From Mycolicibacterium parafortuitum (GTDB lineage: Bacteria; Actinomycetota; Actinomycetes; Mycobacteriales; Mycobacteriaceae), in NCBI RefSeq assembly GCF_002086815.1, contig NZ_MVID01000001.1, forward strand, positions 186,001 to 250,000: 64,000 bases of DNA, given 5' to 3'. A model generated the notes under the pieces. The model searched no databases. It was not told where the DNA came from and was given only the letters and a program-made list of their open reading frames with translations. Below, piece by piece: positions 9,653 to 18,766 of this stretch. The position numbers and the translations under genes are program-made. Positions within the stretch are counted from its first letter, which is position 1, and each line of letters begins with the position of its first letter.

Positions 9653-10585
9653 ATGAGCGGGGGCCTATTCGCGCTACTCGATGATGTCGCCATGCTGGCG
9701 CGCCTTGCGGCCGCGTCGATCGACGACATCGGCGCGGCGACCGGCAAGGCCACCGCGAAGGCGGCCGGTGTGGTCATCGACGACACCGCGGTGACCCCGC
9801 AGTACGTGCACGGGCTGGCGGCCGAGCGGGAACTGCCGATCATCAAGCGGATCGCGATCGGCTCGCTGCGCAACAAGATCGTCTTCATCCTGCCCGCGGC
9901 ACTGCTGCTGAGCCAGTTCCTGCCCGTGCTGCTGACCCCGATCCTGATGCTGGGCGCGACCTATCTGTGCTTCGAGGGCGCCGAGAAGGTGTTCGGGATG
10001 TTCTCCAAGGGCGGGCACGACTCTCACGCCGCGCCGGCCGCCGCGGGCGAGGACGCCGAGAAGTTCATGGTCACCGGCGCGATCCGTACCGACTTCATCC
10101 TGTCTGCCGAGATCATGGTCATCGCCCTCAACGAGGTGGCCGACCAGCCGTTTGTTCCGCGGCTGATCATTCTGCTGGTCGTCGCGCTCGTGATCACCGC
10201 CGCCGTCTACGGCGTTGTCGCGGCGATCGTCAAGATGGACGACATCGGGCTGCGTTTGGCCCAGCGGTCGTCGGCCTTCGTCGCGAAGATCGGCCGCGGT
10301 CTGGTGGCCGGAATGCCGAAGCTGCTCTCGGCGCTGTCGGTGATCGGCACCGTCGCGATGCTGTGGGTCGGCGGGCACATCCTGCTGGTCGGCACCGACG
10401 AACTGGGCTGGCACGGGCCGTATTCGCTGGTGCACCACGCCGAGGAGCTGGTGCACCATGTGGCCGGGGCAGGGGCGATTCTGGCCTGGCTGGTCAACAC
10501 CGCCGCCTCAGCGGTGATCGGCCTGGTGGTCGGCTCGGTCGTCGCCGGCGTCGTGCACATTCTGCCGTTCGGCAAGAAGCACTGA
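9653..10585 (+). CDS. DUF808 family integral membrane protein
   Basis: This 310-residue protein belongs to the DUF808/YedI-like membrane family. It begins with the family N-terminus MSGGLFALLDDVA, followed by a small-residue-rich segment (residues 15-40), then several hydrophobic helices at about residues 78-100, 140-160, 168-195, 225-245 and 275-300. It ends HILPFGKKH. The frame is open upstream to 9509, but that region is the divergent promoter of the lipoprotein gene and has no conserved character, so ATG 9653 is chosen. The function of the family is unknown. It stands alone between a divergent lipoprotein gene and a convergent secreted-protein gene. Confidence 0.85.
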   Translation: MSGGLFALLDDVAMLARLAAASIDDIGAATGKATAKAAGVVIDDTAVTPQYVHGLAAERELPIIKRIAIGSLRNKIVFILPAALLLSQFLPVLLTPILMLGATYLCFEGAEKVFGMFSKGGHDSHAAPAAAGEDAEKFMVTGAIRTDFILSAEIMVIALNEVADQPFVPRLIILLVVALVITAAVYGVVAAIVKMDDIGLRLAQRSSAFVAKIGRGLVAGMPKLLSALSVIGTVAMLWVGGHILLVGTDELGWHGPYSLVHHAEELVHHVAGAGAILAWLVNTAASAVIGLVVGSVVAGVVHILPFGKKH

Positions 10586-12412
10586 TCAGACCGGGAAGCG
10601 CTGCCCGAAGCCCGCTCTCCGGATCGCGAGCAGTTCCTGACGCTGCTGTTCGGTGACGTACGGCGTCGTCGGTGGCAGCACCGCGTCCAATTCGGCGAGA
10701 GCCACCCGCCGCGCTGTCACGGTCGGTGTCACCGGCGAGCTCAGATCCAGATCCTGGAACCGGATCGACACCGTGCCGCGGTTCAGACCGCCCGTCGACA
10801 CCCAGTTGCGCACGCCCGGATCGGTCGGCGACAGCACGAACGTGAAGCTGCCGTCCGGATTGGCCACGGCCTGGGCGTTGTTGAGGCTGGTCTGGGCGTC
10901 CCAGTAGTCGTCGGTGATGGTCCACAGGTTGGTGACCGGCACGACGAAGTACCGCGCGTTACCCGGTGTGATGGTGACGACGAGCGCCTCGTCGTCGGTG
11001 AGGTCGAAGTACCCGGCGCTCTGTAGTTGGGTCGCGAGGAACTCGGCGTTTCGCGTCGGCGGGCGCAACGTGTTCGCAGCGGTCCGCTCGCCGGTGTCCG
11101 GGTCGGTCGTCGCGACCTTGATGTACTTGGACTCCATGCCGAGCCCGAGCGCCATCACCACGGCGGTGAACGCACCGCGCAGCAGTATCGGGGTGCGCGA
11201 CATCGGCGGCAGCGCCGACGCCAGCGCCGTCAGCACGGGGCTCTTGGTGACCGCGGGCCCCAGACCCGGGATCGCGAAGCCGCCGAGCTGGCTGAACAAA
11301 CTGTTCCGCGGGCCCGACAGCCGTTCGATGGACAACGTCATCGGCGGCTGGGTGGTCCAGTCCGACAGCGTGTTGCGCGCCGCGATCAGCGTGGTGTCCG
11401 CGGTCAGCTGCAGATGGTTGCGCTGCCCCGGAGCGGGCGCCTGGTCGCTGACGGTGATGGTGAACGAGCCGTCCTCGTCGACGACGAGATCGCGACCGCT
11501 GAGGTTGTCGGCGGTGATCCCGGACAGCCCGGTGAGCACGCTGAAGTTGGTGTCGGCGGGCATCTCTCCGGTGAACCGGCCGTGGATCACGTAGGTGGAG
11601 GTCATATTCACGCCCATGAACCGGTAGACGGTGTCGGGGTTGTCGTAGAGGATCCGCGACCCCGCGACGTGCTGTCCGCCCCAGGTATGCGGCGGGGCGA
11701 CCTGCGTGACCACCGTCGGCTGCATCGGGTTGAGCAGCTGCTGCTGGAACGCGGCGCCGAGGGCGTACTCGTCGACCGCCCGCTTCAGTTGCGCCCGGTT
11801 CTCGTCGTCCACCCCGCCGATCTCGCTGTACTCGCGCTGCGCGGCGGCCAGCCAGCCGGCGCGCAGCACCAGCTTCATCAGCCGCACCGGCCAGGTCTGG
11901 ACCGTCGCGGCCGCGATCCGCTCGGCCTCGAGCTGTTCAGGGGTGGCGAGCGGGCTGGTCGCCGGGGCCGGCGTCTCCTGCGCCGGCGGCGGTTTCACGG
12001 GGGCGGCCGGCGTCCTGGACTCGGCTGGCGCGGTCACGGGCACATCGGGTTCGGCGTCGGGCAGGTCCTCCTCGGCGTCGACGCCCGTGTCGACCTGCGT
12101 ATCGACCTTGATCCGGGTCGACCCGGACCTGCGGGTGGCCGGACGGTCCGCGGGCTCGGCGGTGTCGCCGGCTCGCGCGGAGCGTTCTGTCCGTGTCGCG
12201 TCGACGGCCGCGCGCGGCGGTTTGCGCGGACCAGCGCTGGTCTCCGATGCCGACGACGACGCGGCACCAGGGGTGTCCTCCGCCGCGGCGACGGCGGAGT
12301 TCTGCGCGATCGCCGCCCCGATGCCCAGCCCGACGGCGAGTGCGCCGACGCGTCCGATGAAGCGGGCGTGTGTGGCCACCGGGCCGACCGGTTGTGAGGG
12401 CCTGGTTGCCAA
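10586..12412 (-). CDS. Secreted DUF1214-like protein with disordered N-terminal region
   Basis: The likely start is TTG at 12412, preceded by GGAAGGA on the minus strand, giving 608 residues. An N-terminal signal-type helix (VGALAVGLGIGAAIAQNSAVAAAE) is followed by about 120 residues rich in Pro/Ala/Thr/Arg and probably disordered. The remaining about 450 residues are globular. The C-terminal block contains PDGSFTFVLSPTDPGVRNWV and AELDAVLPPTTPYVT, matching the C-terminal block of the protein at 24480-25724 (VRMVLAHDDPGVHNWI, AELDAVLPADTRRVT). The two are therefore distant paralogues with a DUF1214-type domain, this one exported. The biochemical role is unknown. The stop lies next to the DUF808 stop (convergent genes abutting). 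Confidence 0.7.
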   Translation of the reverse strand: MATRPSQPVGPVATHARFIGRVGALAVGLGIGAAIAQNSAVAAAEDTPGAASSSASETSAGPRKPPRAAVDATRTERSARAGDTAEPADRPATRRSGSTRIKVDTQVDTGVDAEEDLPDAEPDVPVTAPAESRTPAAPVKPPPAQETPAPATSPLATPEQLEAERIAAATVQTWPVRLMKLVLRAGWLAAAQREYSEIGGVDDENRAQLKRAVDEYALGAAFQQQLLNPMQPTVVTQVAPPHTWGGQHVAGSRILYDNPDTVYRFMGVNMTSTYVIHGRFTGEMPADTNFSVLTGLSGITADNLSGRDLVVDEDGSFTITVSDQAPAPGQRNHLQLTADTTLIAARNTLSDWTTQPPMTLSIERLSGPRNSLFSQLGGFAIPGLGPAVTKSPVLTALASALPPMSRTPILLRGAFTAVVMALGLGMESKYIKVATTDPDTGERTAANTLRPPTRNAEFLATQLQSAGYFDLTDDEALVVTITPGNARYFVVPVTNLWTITDDYWDAQTSLNNAQAVANPDGSFTFVLSPTDPGVRNWVSTGGLNRGTVSIRFQDLDLSSPVTPTVTARRVALAELDAVLPPTTPYVTEQQRQELLAIRRAGFGQRFPV

Positions 12413-12487
12413 GGGCCTGTCCTTCCGTGCGTCCCCCGACCCGTACGGTAGCCCCGCCGGTGCGGCACGCACGCCGTTTCGGCGGAG

Positions 12488-12682
12488 TCAGTCCAGGTTG
12501 GAGGCACGTCCCCCGACGAACGCGAGCAGCCCCGGGTCGTTGCTGGTGAACCGGCCGACCTCCTCGCCGCCGTCGCAGGTCATCAGCGCCACGGTCAGCG
12601 TCGACGCGGTCCGCCCGACCACCCGCCACACCGCACCGGAGTCCTCCCAGCGCCGCAGTTCGGCCACCCGGTCCACGTCCAT
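12488..12682 (-). CDS. Small conserved hypothetical protein (64 aa)
   Basis: This 64-residue basic-to-acidic protein has the text AVWRVVGRTASTLTVALMTC followed by GGEEVGRFTSNDPGLLAFVG. Its beta-strand-rich composition and the final Asp-Pro-Gly-Leu-Leu-Ala-Phe motif resemble small conserved proteins I have seen in mycobacterial genomes, but I cannot attach a function. Its start codon is only 9 bases from the ATG of the divergent membrane protein, so the two promoters must overlap or lie inside the neighbouring coding sequences. No signal peptide or membrane helix is visible. Confidence 0.6.
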   Translation of the reverse strand: MDVDRVAELRRWEDSGAVWRVVGRTASTLTVALMTCDGGEEVGRFTSNDPGLLAFVGGRASNLD

Positions 12683-12691
12683 GGACCCACG

Positions 12692-13138
12692 ATGTCACCT
12701 AAGCTCCGGCTGATGCAGGCAGCTCTGGCGGTCGCCGTCGCGGCGACGTGGGTCTGGTTGGGGATGGTGCTGGCGATCTCGTTCCTGGAGGCGCCGCTGA
12801 AGTTCCGCGCACCCGGGGTGACGTTGCAGCTCGGGTTGGGCATCGGCCGGCTGGTGTTCCGCGCGCTGAACACATGCGAGGCCGTGCTGGCCGTCGTCGT
12901 GGCCGCGGGGCTGGCCGTTGGCGGCGGGTCGGCGGGCACGTGGGTCGCGGCCGTGGTCGCCGCCGCGATGCTGGTCGGCCAGGTCGTGTTCGTCCGGCCT
13001 GCGTTGACCCGCCGCTCCGATCAGGTGCTCGCGGGTGCGGACGGGCCCAGGTCGCGCGCGCACTACGGCTACGTCGCGCTGGAGCTGGTCAAGGTGGTCG
13101 CGCTCATCACGACCGGCGTGCTGCTGCTGACAGGTTAG
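12692..13138 (+). CDS. Four-helix integral membrane protein, unknown function
   Basis: This 148-residue protein has four hydrophobic helices at about residues 8-30, 60-78, 84-102 and 126-147, with a conserved-looking [26 protein letters not shown] segment between the first two. The size and pattern recall DUF4149-like small membrane proteins, but this is only a resemblance. ATG 12692 or the in-frame ATG 12713 could be the start; the first is 9 bases from the divergent gene's start. The stop codon lies at the edge of the iron box that controls mbtK, 35 bases before that gene, so readthrough into mbtK is possible. Confidence 0.65.
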   Translation: MSPKLRLMQAALAVAVAATWVWLGMVLAISFLEAPLKFRAPGVTLQLGLGIGRLVFRALNTCEAVLAVVVAAGLAVGGGSAGTWVAAVVAAAMLVGQVVFVRPALTRRSDQVLAGADGPRSRAHYGYVALELVKVVALITTGVLLLTG

Positions 13139-13148
13139 GCTCACCTAC
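13130..13148. promoter_or_regulatory. IdeR (iron-dependent regulator) box upstream of mbtK
   Basis: ACAGGTTAGGCTCACCTAC matches 15 of 19 positions of the mycobacterial IdeR consensus TTAGGTTAGGCTAACCTAA. It lies 25 bases before the mbtK ATG and overlaps a possible -10 (TACACT, 13145-13150). Repression by Fe-IdeR when iron is plentiful is the expected behaviour from known mbt regulation. Confidence 0.8.
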
Positions 13149-13172
13149 ACTCCGGTAGGCTCTGCGCTCACG

Positions 13173-13772
13173 ATGACTGATGTGCTGCCGATCCTGCCCA
13201 GGGAACTCACCGAGATCAGCGACGAGGTGCGCGCGGTGCCGGCGCCGCCGATCCCGCGGCTGGCCGACCCGTACTCGATCCGGCTCGTCGATCCCGACGC
13301 CGACGCCGCGATGATCTCGGAGTGGATGAACCGCCCGCACCTGGCCGAGGCGTGGGAGTACGACCGGCCCGTGGAGTGGTGGCACGGCTATCTGCGGGCG
13401 CAGTTGGCGGGCAACTACTCCCGGCCGTTGATCGGCACGTTCAAGGGTGAGCCGCACGGCTACGTCGAGGTCTACCGCGCGGCCAAGGACTCGATCGCGC
13501 CGCGGTATGACGCCGACCCGTGGGATCTCGGGTTACACGCCGCGATCGCGGATCTCGACATCGTCAACCGCGGATTCGGGCCGCTGCTGCTGCCCCGGCT
13601 GGCGGCCAGCCTGTTCGAGATCGAAGCGCGGTGCCGCCGCATCATGTTCGACCCGGACCACCGCAACACCGGTGCCCGGCGACTGTGTGAATACGCCAGG
13701 TGCGAGTTCCTCGGCGAACACCAGATGTCGAACCGCCGGATGGCGCTGTACGCGCTGCACCGGCCCGCGTGA
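13173..13772 (+). CDS. mbtK: Lysine N-acyltransferase MbtK (mycobactin)
   Basis: This 199-residue GNAT-fold acyltransferase transfers the long acyl chain from the carrier protein MbtL to the epsilon-nitrogen of a lysine in mycobactin. The sequence is typical: an N-terminal [20 protein letters not shown], a [17 protein letters not shown] segment, and the acyl-CoA/ACP site region [20 protein letters not shown], ending with [18 protein letters not shown]. It lies convergent to mbtL-mbtM-mbtN, the same arrangement as the mbt-2 locus known in M. tuberculosis. An IdeR box directly precedes it. The nonribosomal and polyketide mycobactin genes are not in this window. Confidence 0.9.
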   Translation: MTDVLPILPRELTEISDEVRAVPAPPIPRLADPYSIRLVDPDADAAMISEWMNRPHLAEAWEYDRPVEWWHGYLRAQLAGNYSRPLIGTFKGEPHGYVEVYRAAKDSIAPRYDADPWDLGLHAAIADLDIVNRGFGPLLLPRLAASLFEIEARCRRIMFDPDHRNTGARRLCEYARCEFLGEHQMSNRRMALYALHRPA

Positions 13773-13773
13773 C

Positions 13774-13823
13774 TGTGGGGCCTGTGCACGCCACAGGCGC
13801 ACACCGCGTGCACAGGGCCCACA
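13774..13823. terminator. Long bidirectional hairpin between mbtK and mbtN
   Basis: Arms of 18 bases (13774-13791 and 13806-13823) pair with a single mismatch: TGTGGGGCCTGTGCACGC against GCGTGCACAGGGCCCACA, around a 14-base loop. There is no T-run. The position exactly between two convergent stops fits a shared transcription terminator or mRNA-end stabiliser. Confidence 0.7.
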
Positions 13824-13824
13824 T

Positions 13825-15006
13825 TCAGGGCGCCGTGCCGCCGACCATCTCCGCGTAGCCGTCGAAGTCCGGCTTCATCGCCGCGGCGACGAGCTCCCAC
13901 AGCACCTCGTCGGTGCCGCCGCCGACGCGTGCCAGCTTCATGTCACGCCACCAGCGGCCCAGCGGCGTCTCGTCGACCAGATACCCCGAGCCGCCGAAGA
14001 TGTGCATGCACTCCGACAGCACCTCCTCGCCGAGCCGGGCGGCCGTGACCTTCACCGCGGCCGCCGCGCGCAGATCCAGACGTCCCTGTGCGGCAATGCC
14101 GTTGAGGCCGTGGCGGAGCAGATCCACCCGGGCCTGCAGATCGGCCATCCGCAGCCGCAGCGCCTGATGCTCGAACAGCGTGGCGCCGAACTGCTTGCGC
14201 TGCACCATCCTCGCGTGCGTGATGCCGAGGGCGCGCTGACACGACGACGCGACCTGACCGGCCACCGACATGCGTTCGTGCGCGAGGCCCCACGAGATCG
14301 CGGCCAGCCCGGTGCCCGCGCGCGCGACCAGATGGTCGGCGGGCACCCAGGTGTCGATGTGGACGGCGGCGGTGTCCAACGGCGCGGCGCCGACCTTGCG
14401 CCACGGGGTCTGCACCTGCACCTGTGACGTCGGCACCGCGATCACCAGCACGTTGCCGTGCCGACTGGACGGGTCGTGGTCGACGCTGCGGGCCACCACC
14501 ATGATGTGGTCGGCGATCGGGGACAGCGACACGAACTTCTTCACTCCGCGGACCTCGAAACCGTCTCGCGCCGAACGGACTTCGGTCTCGACGATCTGCA
14601 GGTCGGATCCGCCGGACTCCTCGGACGCGGCGATGCAGAGCACCGCCTCGCCGTCGATGGCCTGTTCGCAGATCGTCTTGAGGTGCTCGGATTTGCCGAA
14701 CCGGCGCAGGACCGCGATCGCCGAGTCGTGCAGGCTGACGCCGACGCCGATGCCCGCCGATCCGAGGTGGCCGAGCCGGAACGCGAGTTCGTTGAGTTTG
14801 GCGACGTCGGGATGCTGACCGCCCGCGGGTCCCCACTTGCTGCGGAACACGCCGCGGCTCCCGAGGTGTTCGATCAGCTTGCGCGGAAATCGTTCGGAGG
14901 CCTCGGCTTCGGCGGTCCAGTCGACCACGGTCTGGTCGAACACGTCGTCGAGCAGCGCGCGGTAGCCGGCGATGTCCTCGGTATGTGCGTCGATGGGTGC
15001 GGTCAT
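13825..15006 (-). CDS. mbtN: Acyl-ACP dehydrogenase MbtN (FadE14-like)
   Basis: This 393-residue flavoprotein has the acyl-CoA dehydrogenase fold. In mycobactin assembly it introduces the alpha-beta double bond into the acyl chain on MbtL. The start is ATG 15006, overlapping the mbtM stop by 4 bases (ATGA); the open frame beyond it is inside mbtM and is rejected. Family features are [12 protein letters not shown] in the FAD/substrate region (about residues 130-141), [22 protein letters not shown], and [21 protein letters not shown] with the FAD-binding GGxG. It is the last gene of mbtL-mbtM-mbtN and ends at the shared hairpin. Confidence 0.9.
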   Translation of the reverse strand: MTAPIDAHTEDIAGYRALLDDVFDQTVVDWTAEAEASERFPRKLIEHLGSRGVFRSKWGPAGGQHPDVAKLNELAFRLGHLGSAGIGVGVSLHDSAIAVLRRFGKSEHLKTICEQAIDGEAVLCIAASEESGGSDLQIVETEVRSARDGFEVRGVKKFVSLSPIADHIMVVARSVDHDPSSRHGNVLVIAVPTSQVQVQTPWRKVGAAPLDTAAVHIDTWVPADHLVARAGTGLAAISWGLAHERMSVAGQVASSCQRALGITHARMVQRKQFGATLFEHQALRLRMADLQARVDLLRHGLNGIAAQGRLDLRAAAAVKVTAARLGEEVLSECMHIFGGSGYLVDETPLGRWWRDMKLARVGGGTDEVLWELVAAAMKPDFDGYAEMVGGTAP

Positions 15007-16583
15007 ACCCGCGTGGCCTCCAGATCTCGTTTGACGTCCAGGCGCCGCAGCTTGCCCGAACTGGTGCGCGGCAGTGATCCGGGGGAGAGGAACACCACAT
15101 CGGCCGGAACGACACCGCACTGGGACGCGACCCGTTGCACGACCTCGCTGCGCGCGCCGGCCTCGTCGGGGCCGCGGAACTCGGCGGCGATGACGAGACC
15201 TTGCCGCGCCGAACCGTTTTCGCTGCCGACCGCGACGACGGCGCCCTCCCGGACACCACGGACCTGTGCGGCGACGCGTTCGACCTCGGTCGGGAAGATG
15301 TTGCGTCCGGCGATGGTGATCAACTCCTTGATCCGTCCGCACACCACCAGGCCGCGCTCGCTGCGGTACCCGAGATCGCCGGTCGGGAACCACTGTCCGG
15401 GCTCCAGCGGAGCCTCACCGAGGTACCCCGACATCATCGAGGTCCCGCGGATCTGGATCTCGCCGACCTCGTGGTCACCGGAGCGCCCGGCGTGCTCGGA
15501 CGCCACGATGCGCAGCTCCATCCCCGGGATGGGATCGCCGAGCACGGCGTGGCGACGGACGGTTTCGGTTGCGGGATCGGCGACCTCGTCGATGAGCAGG
15601 CCCGTGCCGGGGCGCGGGGAGGTCACCGCGCATGTCGATTCGGCCAGTCCGTACGACGGGGCGGCCACTCCGGGGTCCAGGCCGAAGCGGGCCAGCTCGC
15701 GCAGGAATGTCTCGAAACCGTCGCAGTCGATCGGCTCACCGCCGTTGAGCGCGAACCGCAGATGGCTCAGATCGACCTCGGGCACCCGGCGGGCGTACTT
15801 GCCGATCACGGAGTACGCGAAATTCGGTGCGGCCGTGAGGCTTGCGCGACTCTGCGACAGCCACGTCAGCCACCGGAACGGCGATGCGGCGAACGCAGCC
15901 GTCGGCGCCAGCCACATCTCACCGCCGGTGATGAACCCGGTCAGCAGGAAGGTCAGCCCCATGTCATGGTAGAGCGGCAGCCAGGTCAGGCCGCGGTCGG
16001 CGGCCGGGTCGGTGCCCGTGTGCTGCAGCAGTGCGGTCACGTTGCTGCACACCGCCTCCGGGGACAACAGCGCGGTGCGCGGTGTCCCGGTGGACCCGGC
16101 CGTACCCTGCAGCACCGCCGGGGTGCCCGCGGGTGTCGGAACCAGCGGCAGCGTGGTGGAACGCCGCGCATGCCCGACCGACGCGACGTCGTGGACGGTG
16201 ACGTCGAACATGTTGTCGCGCAGCAACTCCAGTAGCTCACCGTGTGAGAAGACCTGGGTCACCCCGATCGTGGCGAACCGCTCGGCCGTCGCGTGCGCCC
16301 ACTGGCGCTCGTCGGCGCCGCGGACCGGGCTCGGCAGGATCGACAGCGAGCGCCCGGCCAGCCATGTGCCGTGGATCGCGGCGACGAACTCCGCGGTCGG
16401 TTCCCCGACCAGGCCGACGGCGCCGTCGCGAGTGTTCAGCACGCGGTCGGCGATGTTCTCGGCGCGGGTGTGCAGTTCCTGCCACGGGTGCCGGATCCAC
16501 TCCCCGCTGGACCGGTCGAGCAGCACCAGGTCGGATGTCGACGCGGTCATCGCCTCCGACAACGCGGTCGCGAGCACGCTCAC
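15003..16583 (-). CDS. mbtM: Fatty acyl-AMP ligase MbtM (FadD33-like)
   Basis: This 526-residue ANL enzyme activates a long-chain fatty acid as acyl-AMP and loads it onto the carrier protein MbtL. The start is GTG 16583, overlapping the mbtL stop (GTGA). Motifs are [20 protein letters not shown] (P-loop, with Arg where many relatives have Lys), [45 protein letters not shown] and [17 protein letters not shown] with the C-terminal lysine. Context in mbtL-mbtM-mbtN and convergence with mbtK support the assignment over a generic FadD. Iron regulation is expected through the box upstream of mbtL. Confidence 0.9.
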   Translation of the reverse strand: MSVLATALSEAMTASTSDLVLLDRSSGEWIRHPWQELHTRAENIADRVLNTRDGAVGLVGEPTAEFVAAIHGTWLAGRSLSILPSPVRGADERQWAHATAERFATIGVTQVFSHGELLELLRDNMFDVTVHDVASVGHARRSTTLPLVPTPAGTPAVLQGTAGSTGTPRTALLSPEAVCSNVTALLQHTGTDPAADRGLTWLPLYHDMGLTFLLTGFITGGEMWLAPTAAFAASPFRWLTWLSQSRASLTAAPNFAYSVIGKYARRVPEVDLSHLRFALNGGEPIDCDGFETFLRELARFGLDPGVAAPSYGLAESTCAVTSPRPGTGLLIDEVADPATETVRRHAVLGDPIPGMELRIVASEHAGRSGDHEVGEIQIRGTSMMSGYLGEAPLEPGQWFPTGDLGYRSERGLVVCGRIKELITIAGRNIFPTEVERVAAQVRGVREGAVVAVGSENGSARQGLVIAAEFRGPDEAGARSEVVQRVASQCGVVPADVVFLSPGSLPRTSSGKLRRLDVKRDLEATRV

Positions 16584-16858
16584 TGTCCTGCGGGGACCTT
16601 CGCCAGGATCGCCGCCTCCAGGTCGCCGACGGTGTCGCAGGTGAGCAGATCCTCTTCGTTCAGCGCCACCCCGAGCTTGTCCTCGATCGCGACCATACCG
16701 ACCGCGAACGCCACCGAATCCAGGCCGACGTCGTCGATCAGGCGCGACTCCCGGGTCACCCGGCTGATGTCGACGTTCAAGTCCTCGCGCAGGATGTCGG
16801 CCAGCGCCGCGCTGATGCTGTCGGGGGTGGGCGCCGACGGTGCCGGGGATGTGGTCAT
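16580..16858 (-). CDS. mbtL: Mycobactin acyl carrier protein MbtL
   Basis: This 92-residue acyl carrier protein carries the activated fatty acid during mycobactin acyl-chain assembly. The phosphopantetheine attachment motif is GLDSVA with Ser48. A disordered Pro/Ser/Thr leader of about 13 residues precedes the four-helix domain, and helix 2 after the serine is [16 protein letters not shown]. It is the first gene of the operon, with an IdeR box 25 bases upstream of the ATG, and its stop overlaps the mbtM GTG. The size and motif match the family; the function is assigned from context. Confidence 0.9.
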   Translation of the reverse strand: MTTSPAPSAPTPDSISAALADILREDLNVDISRVTRESRLIDDVGLDSVAFAVGMVAIEDKLGVALNEEDLLTCDTVGDLEAAILAKVPAGQ

Positions 16859-16882
16859 GGCGGCAGAGGTTACTCGATCAGC

Positions 16883-16901
16883 TAAAGGTAGGCTACCCTC
16901 A
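16883..16901. promoter_or_regulatory. IdeR box upstream of mbtL
   Basis: TAAAGGTAGGCTACCCTCA matches 14 of 19 positions of the IdeR consensus and keeps the central GTAGGCTA-CC core. It starts 25 bases upstream of the mbtL ATG on the minus strand. It pairs functionally with the box at 13130, so both mbt-2 units should respond to iron. Confidence 0.75.
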
Positions 16902-16908
16902 CCACCTG

Positions 16909-17943
16909 TCAGGTGGATGTGCCATCGCCGAGGTCAAGCGTGCCGTGCGCCTGCCCGGAGTGCCGTTCGAGCATGCCTGCCAGCGCACCGATGGTGACCA
17001 AACCCTCCTCGGCGGTCAGCTCGTCGACGATCGGATACGTCGCGGCGATGTTGGCCGCCGTGTCGACGATCACCGTGGTGACCGGAACGTGCCGCACCAG
17101 CTGCCCCAGCCGGTCGCCGTGCGGAGGCTCGGGGGCGCGGAACCCCCAGATCGCGCGCAGCGCGGTGGCCCCGCTGGCGTGATCGGACTCCTTGAGCCGC
17201 TGGATCAGTGCGCGGTGGATCGGGCGCCCGGCGTGGCGTGACGACTCCGAGGTGTGCACGGTCAGTGCGTGAAACGGGCCCTCGATGACGGGTTCGGTGA
17301 CGGCGCGACCGCCGGTCTTGCACACGACCAGCGGTTCGGCGGTCCACGACGCGGCGGGCAGCAGTGCCGCCAGCTCGTCGACCACGGCGGCGGCCTGCGC
17401 GCCGGTGCCGACCCCGACAATCGACAACGGCACCTCGGCGTTGCGGCTGAAGAACCGGGCGCGGCGGCGCTCGTCACCCACCGTGCCGTCGACCCCGAGA
17501 TACGCTTCGGCGCCGACGAACCCGTGCCGGTGCATCAGCTCGCACACCACGACGTATCCGGGCACCCCCGCGATGCGGTGACGCCGGGTCAGCTGTAGCG
17601 ACAGCCGGACGGCGCCGTCGCCGCCGAGACCCGCCGGTGGTGCGAATCCGCGCTGCACCGTGACGACGCCGCGGCCGATCAACGTGGCGACCTCGTCGGC
17701 CACCGCCGTGATCCGGTCGGCGGTGTCCACCGCGGTGATCGTGACCGGGGGATCTTCGGACAGGCTCAGTGACCGGTCGCTGCGGCTGACCTGGGTGGGC
17801 CCGAAACTCGCGATGCCACGCAGCATCACGCTGGAGCCGACCCGGCGTCGCTCGATCAGGTCGAGGACCGCGTCGGCCAGGAACCGGTCGCCGCTGCGCT
17901 CCCGTTCGGCGAAGTACGCCGTCAGCGTCAGGACTGCGGTCAC
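16909..17943 (-). CDS. Tandem DUF190 protein
   Basis: GTG 17943 overlaps the stop of crcB by 4 bases and gives 344 residues. The protein is a tandem duplication of the DUF190 domain, a small PII-like/ferredoxin-like fold. Each half repeats the pattern of a helix with several basic residues, then GIASFG or GIWGF, then a Pro-Val-x-x-x-x-Val-Asp-Thr strand (VTITAVDTADRITAV in the first; VTTVIVDTAANIAATY in the last). A third, less complete copy may lie in the middle (PLSIVGVGTGAQAAAVV). DUF190 genes are commonly found beside crcB, and a regulatory or trafficking role in fluoride or ion export is possible but unproven. It is the last gene of crcB-crcB-DUF190. Confidence 0.8.
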   Translation of the reverse strand: MTAVLTLTAYFAERERSGDRFLADAVLDLIERRRVGSSVMLRGIASFGPTQVSRSDRSLSLSEDPPVTITAVDTADRITAVADEVATLIGRGVVTVQRGFAPPAGLGGDGAVRLSLQLTRRHRIAGVPGYVVVCELMHRHGFVGAEAYLGVDGTVGDERRRARFFSRNAEVPLSIVGVGTGAQAAAVVDELAALLPAASWTAEPLVVCKTGGRAVTEPVIEGPFHALTVHTSESSRHAGRPIHRALIQRLKESDHASGATALRAIWGFRAPEPPHGDRLGQLVRHVPVTTVIVDTAANIAATYPIVDELTAEEGLVTIGALAGMLERHSGQAHGTLDLGDGTST

Positions 17944-18308
17944 AGCAGGGCCCCCAACGTCTGGCCGAGCAGCGCGGCGCCGAGACCCAGCACCACGCTG
18001 ACGACGATGTTGGCCGCCGCCGGCCAGAACTGGCGCTCCTCGGCAAGCCGGTGGGTCTCCAGCATCCACGTCGAAAACGTCGTATACGACCCGACGAACG
18101 CGGTGCCCGCGAGCAGTGCGACATGCGCGGGTAGCGCCAGCCCGGCCAGGAAGCCGAGCAGCAGCGCGCCGCTGACGTTGACCGCAAGCGTCCCGAACGG
18201 AAACGCGCCCCTGCTCCGCCGGGACACCGCCTTGTCGACCGTCAGCCGGGTCACCGCGCCCAGCCCACCGACCAGGAACACTCCGACCCAGACCAGGACG
18301 CCCGTCAT
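17940..18308 (-). CDS. crcB: Fluoride channel subunit CrcB (copy 2)
   Basis: This 122-residue four-helix membrane protein is of the CrcB/Fluc fluoride channel family, which exports fluoride through a dual-topology dimer. Family motifs are [27 protein letters not shown] (with the conserved Asn) and [17 protein letters not shown], containing the T-T-F-S-T filter segment. ATG 18308 overlaps the stop of the other crcB gene by 4 bases (ATGA) and its own stop overlaps the DUF190 start. Two adjacent crcB genes in actinobacteria usually encode the two halves of an antiparallel heterodimer; that is family knowledge. Confidence 0.9.
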   Translation of the reverse strand: MTGVLVWVGVFLVGGLGAVTRLTVDKAVSRRSRGAFPFGTLAVNVSGALLLGFLAGLALPAHVALLAGTAFVGSYTTFSTWMLETHRLAEERQFWPAAANIVVSVVLGLGAALLGQTLGALL

Positions 18309-18703
18309 GACCGGCCCACCCGGACCCGCCGGACCAGCACCGTGCCCAGATAGACCGCGCCGAAGCCGACCAGGATGCTGGTCACCACGTAGCCGACCGC
18401 CAGACCGTAGTGCCCGTGCTCCACCATCCTGAGGGTCTCGACCTGCATGGTCGAGAACGTCGTCAGCCCGCCGCACAAGCCGGTGCCCAGGAACGGCCGC
18501 CGGTAGCTCGACACCGGCAGTCGCTCCAGCAACCGCGTGACGAACACGCCGAGCAGGAACGCGCCGACGATGTTGACGGTGAACGTCGGCCACGGCCAGC
18601 GACCCGGGTCGGCGGCCGCGAGTTCCTCGAAGCCGGACCGCGCCAGGGTGCCGATCGCGCCGCCGGCAAAGACTGCGGCCAGTTCCCGCCGGTCGAGCGC
18701 CAT
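18305..18703 (-). CDS. crcB: Fluoride channel subunit CrcB (copy 1)
   Basis: This 132-residue four-helix protein is the first gene of the crcB-crcB-DUF190 unit. CrcB signatures are [32 protein letters not shown] and [18 protein letters not shown], with the T-T-F-S-T segment that lines the fluoride path. It diverges from pgm with 63 bases between the starts. I looked for a fluoride riboswitch in that interval and saw no convincing crcB-motif fold. The in-frame extension up to 19771 is antisense to pgm and is not coding. Confidence 0.9.
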   Translation of the reverse strand: MALDRRELAAVFAGGAIGTLARSGFEELAAADPGRWPWPTFTVNIVGAFLLGVFVTRLLERLPVSSYRRPFLGTGLCGGLTTFSTMQVETLRMVEHGHYGLAVGYVVTSILVGFGAVYLGTVLVRRVRVGRS

Positions 18704-18766
18704 GCTGTGAAAGTATGCCGACCCCAGGGCGTGCCGTGGGGGAGGTGGGCGAGCACAATCGAGGCC

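Noticed and set aside
18410..18766. N-terminal extension of the pgm frame (663 residues)
   Set aside because: It overlaps the divergent crcB gene and lacks conserved text; Pgm starts naturally at ATG 18767 with the expected length.
18704..18766. Fluoride riboswitch before crcB
   Set aside because: Only 63 bases separate crcB and pgm, and no crcB-motif pseudoknot pattern could be traced.
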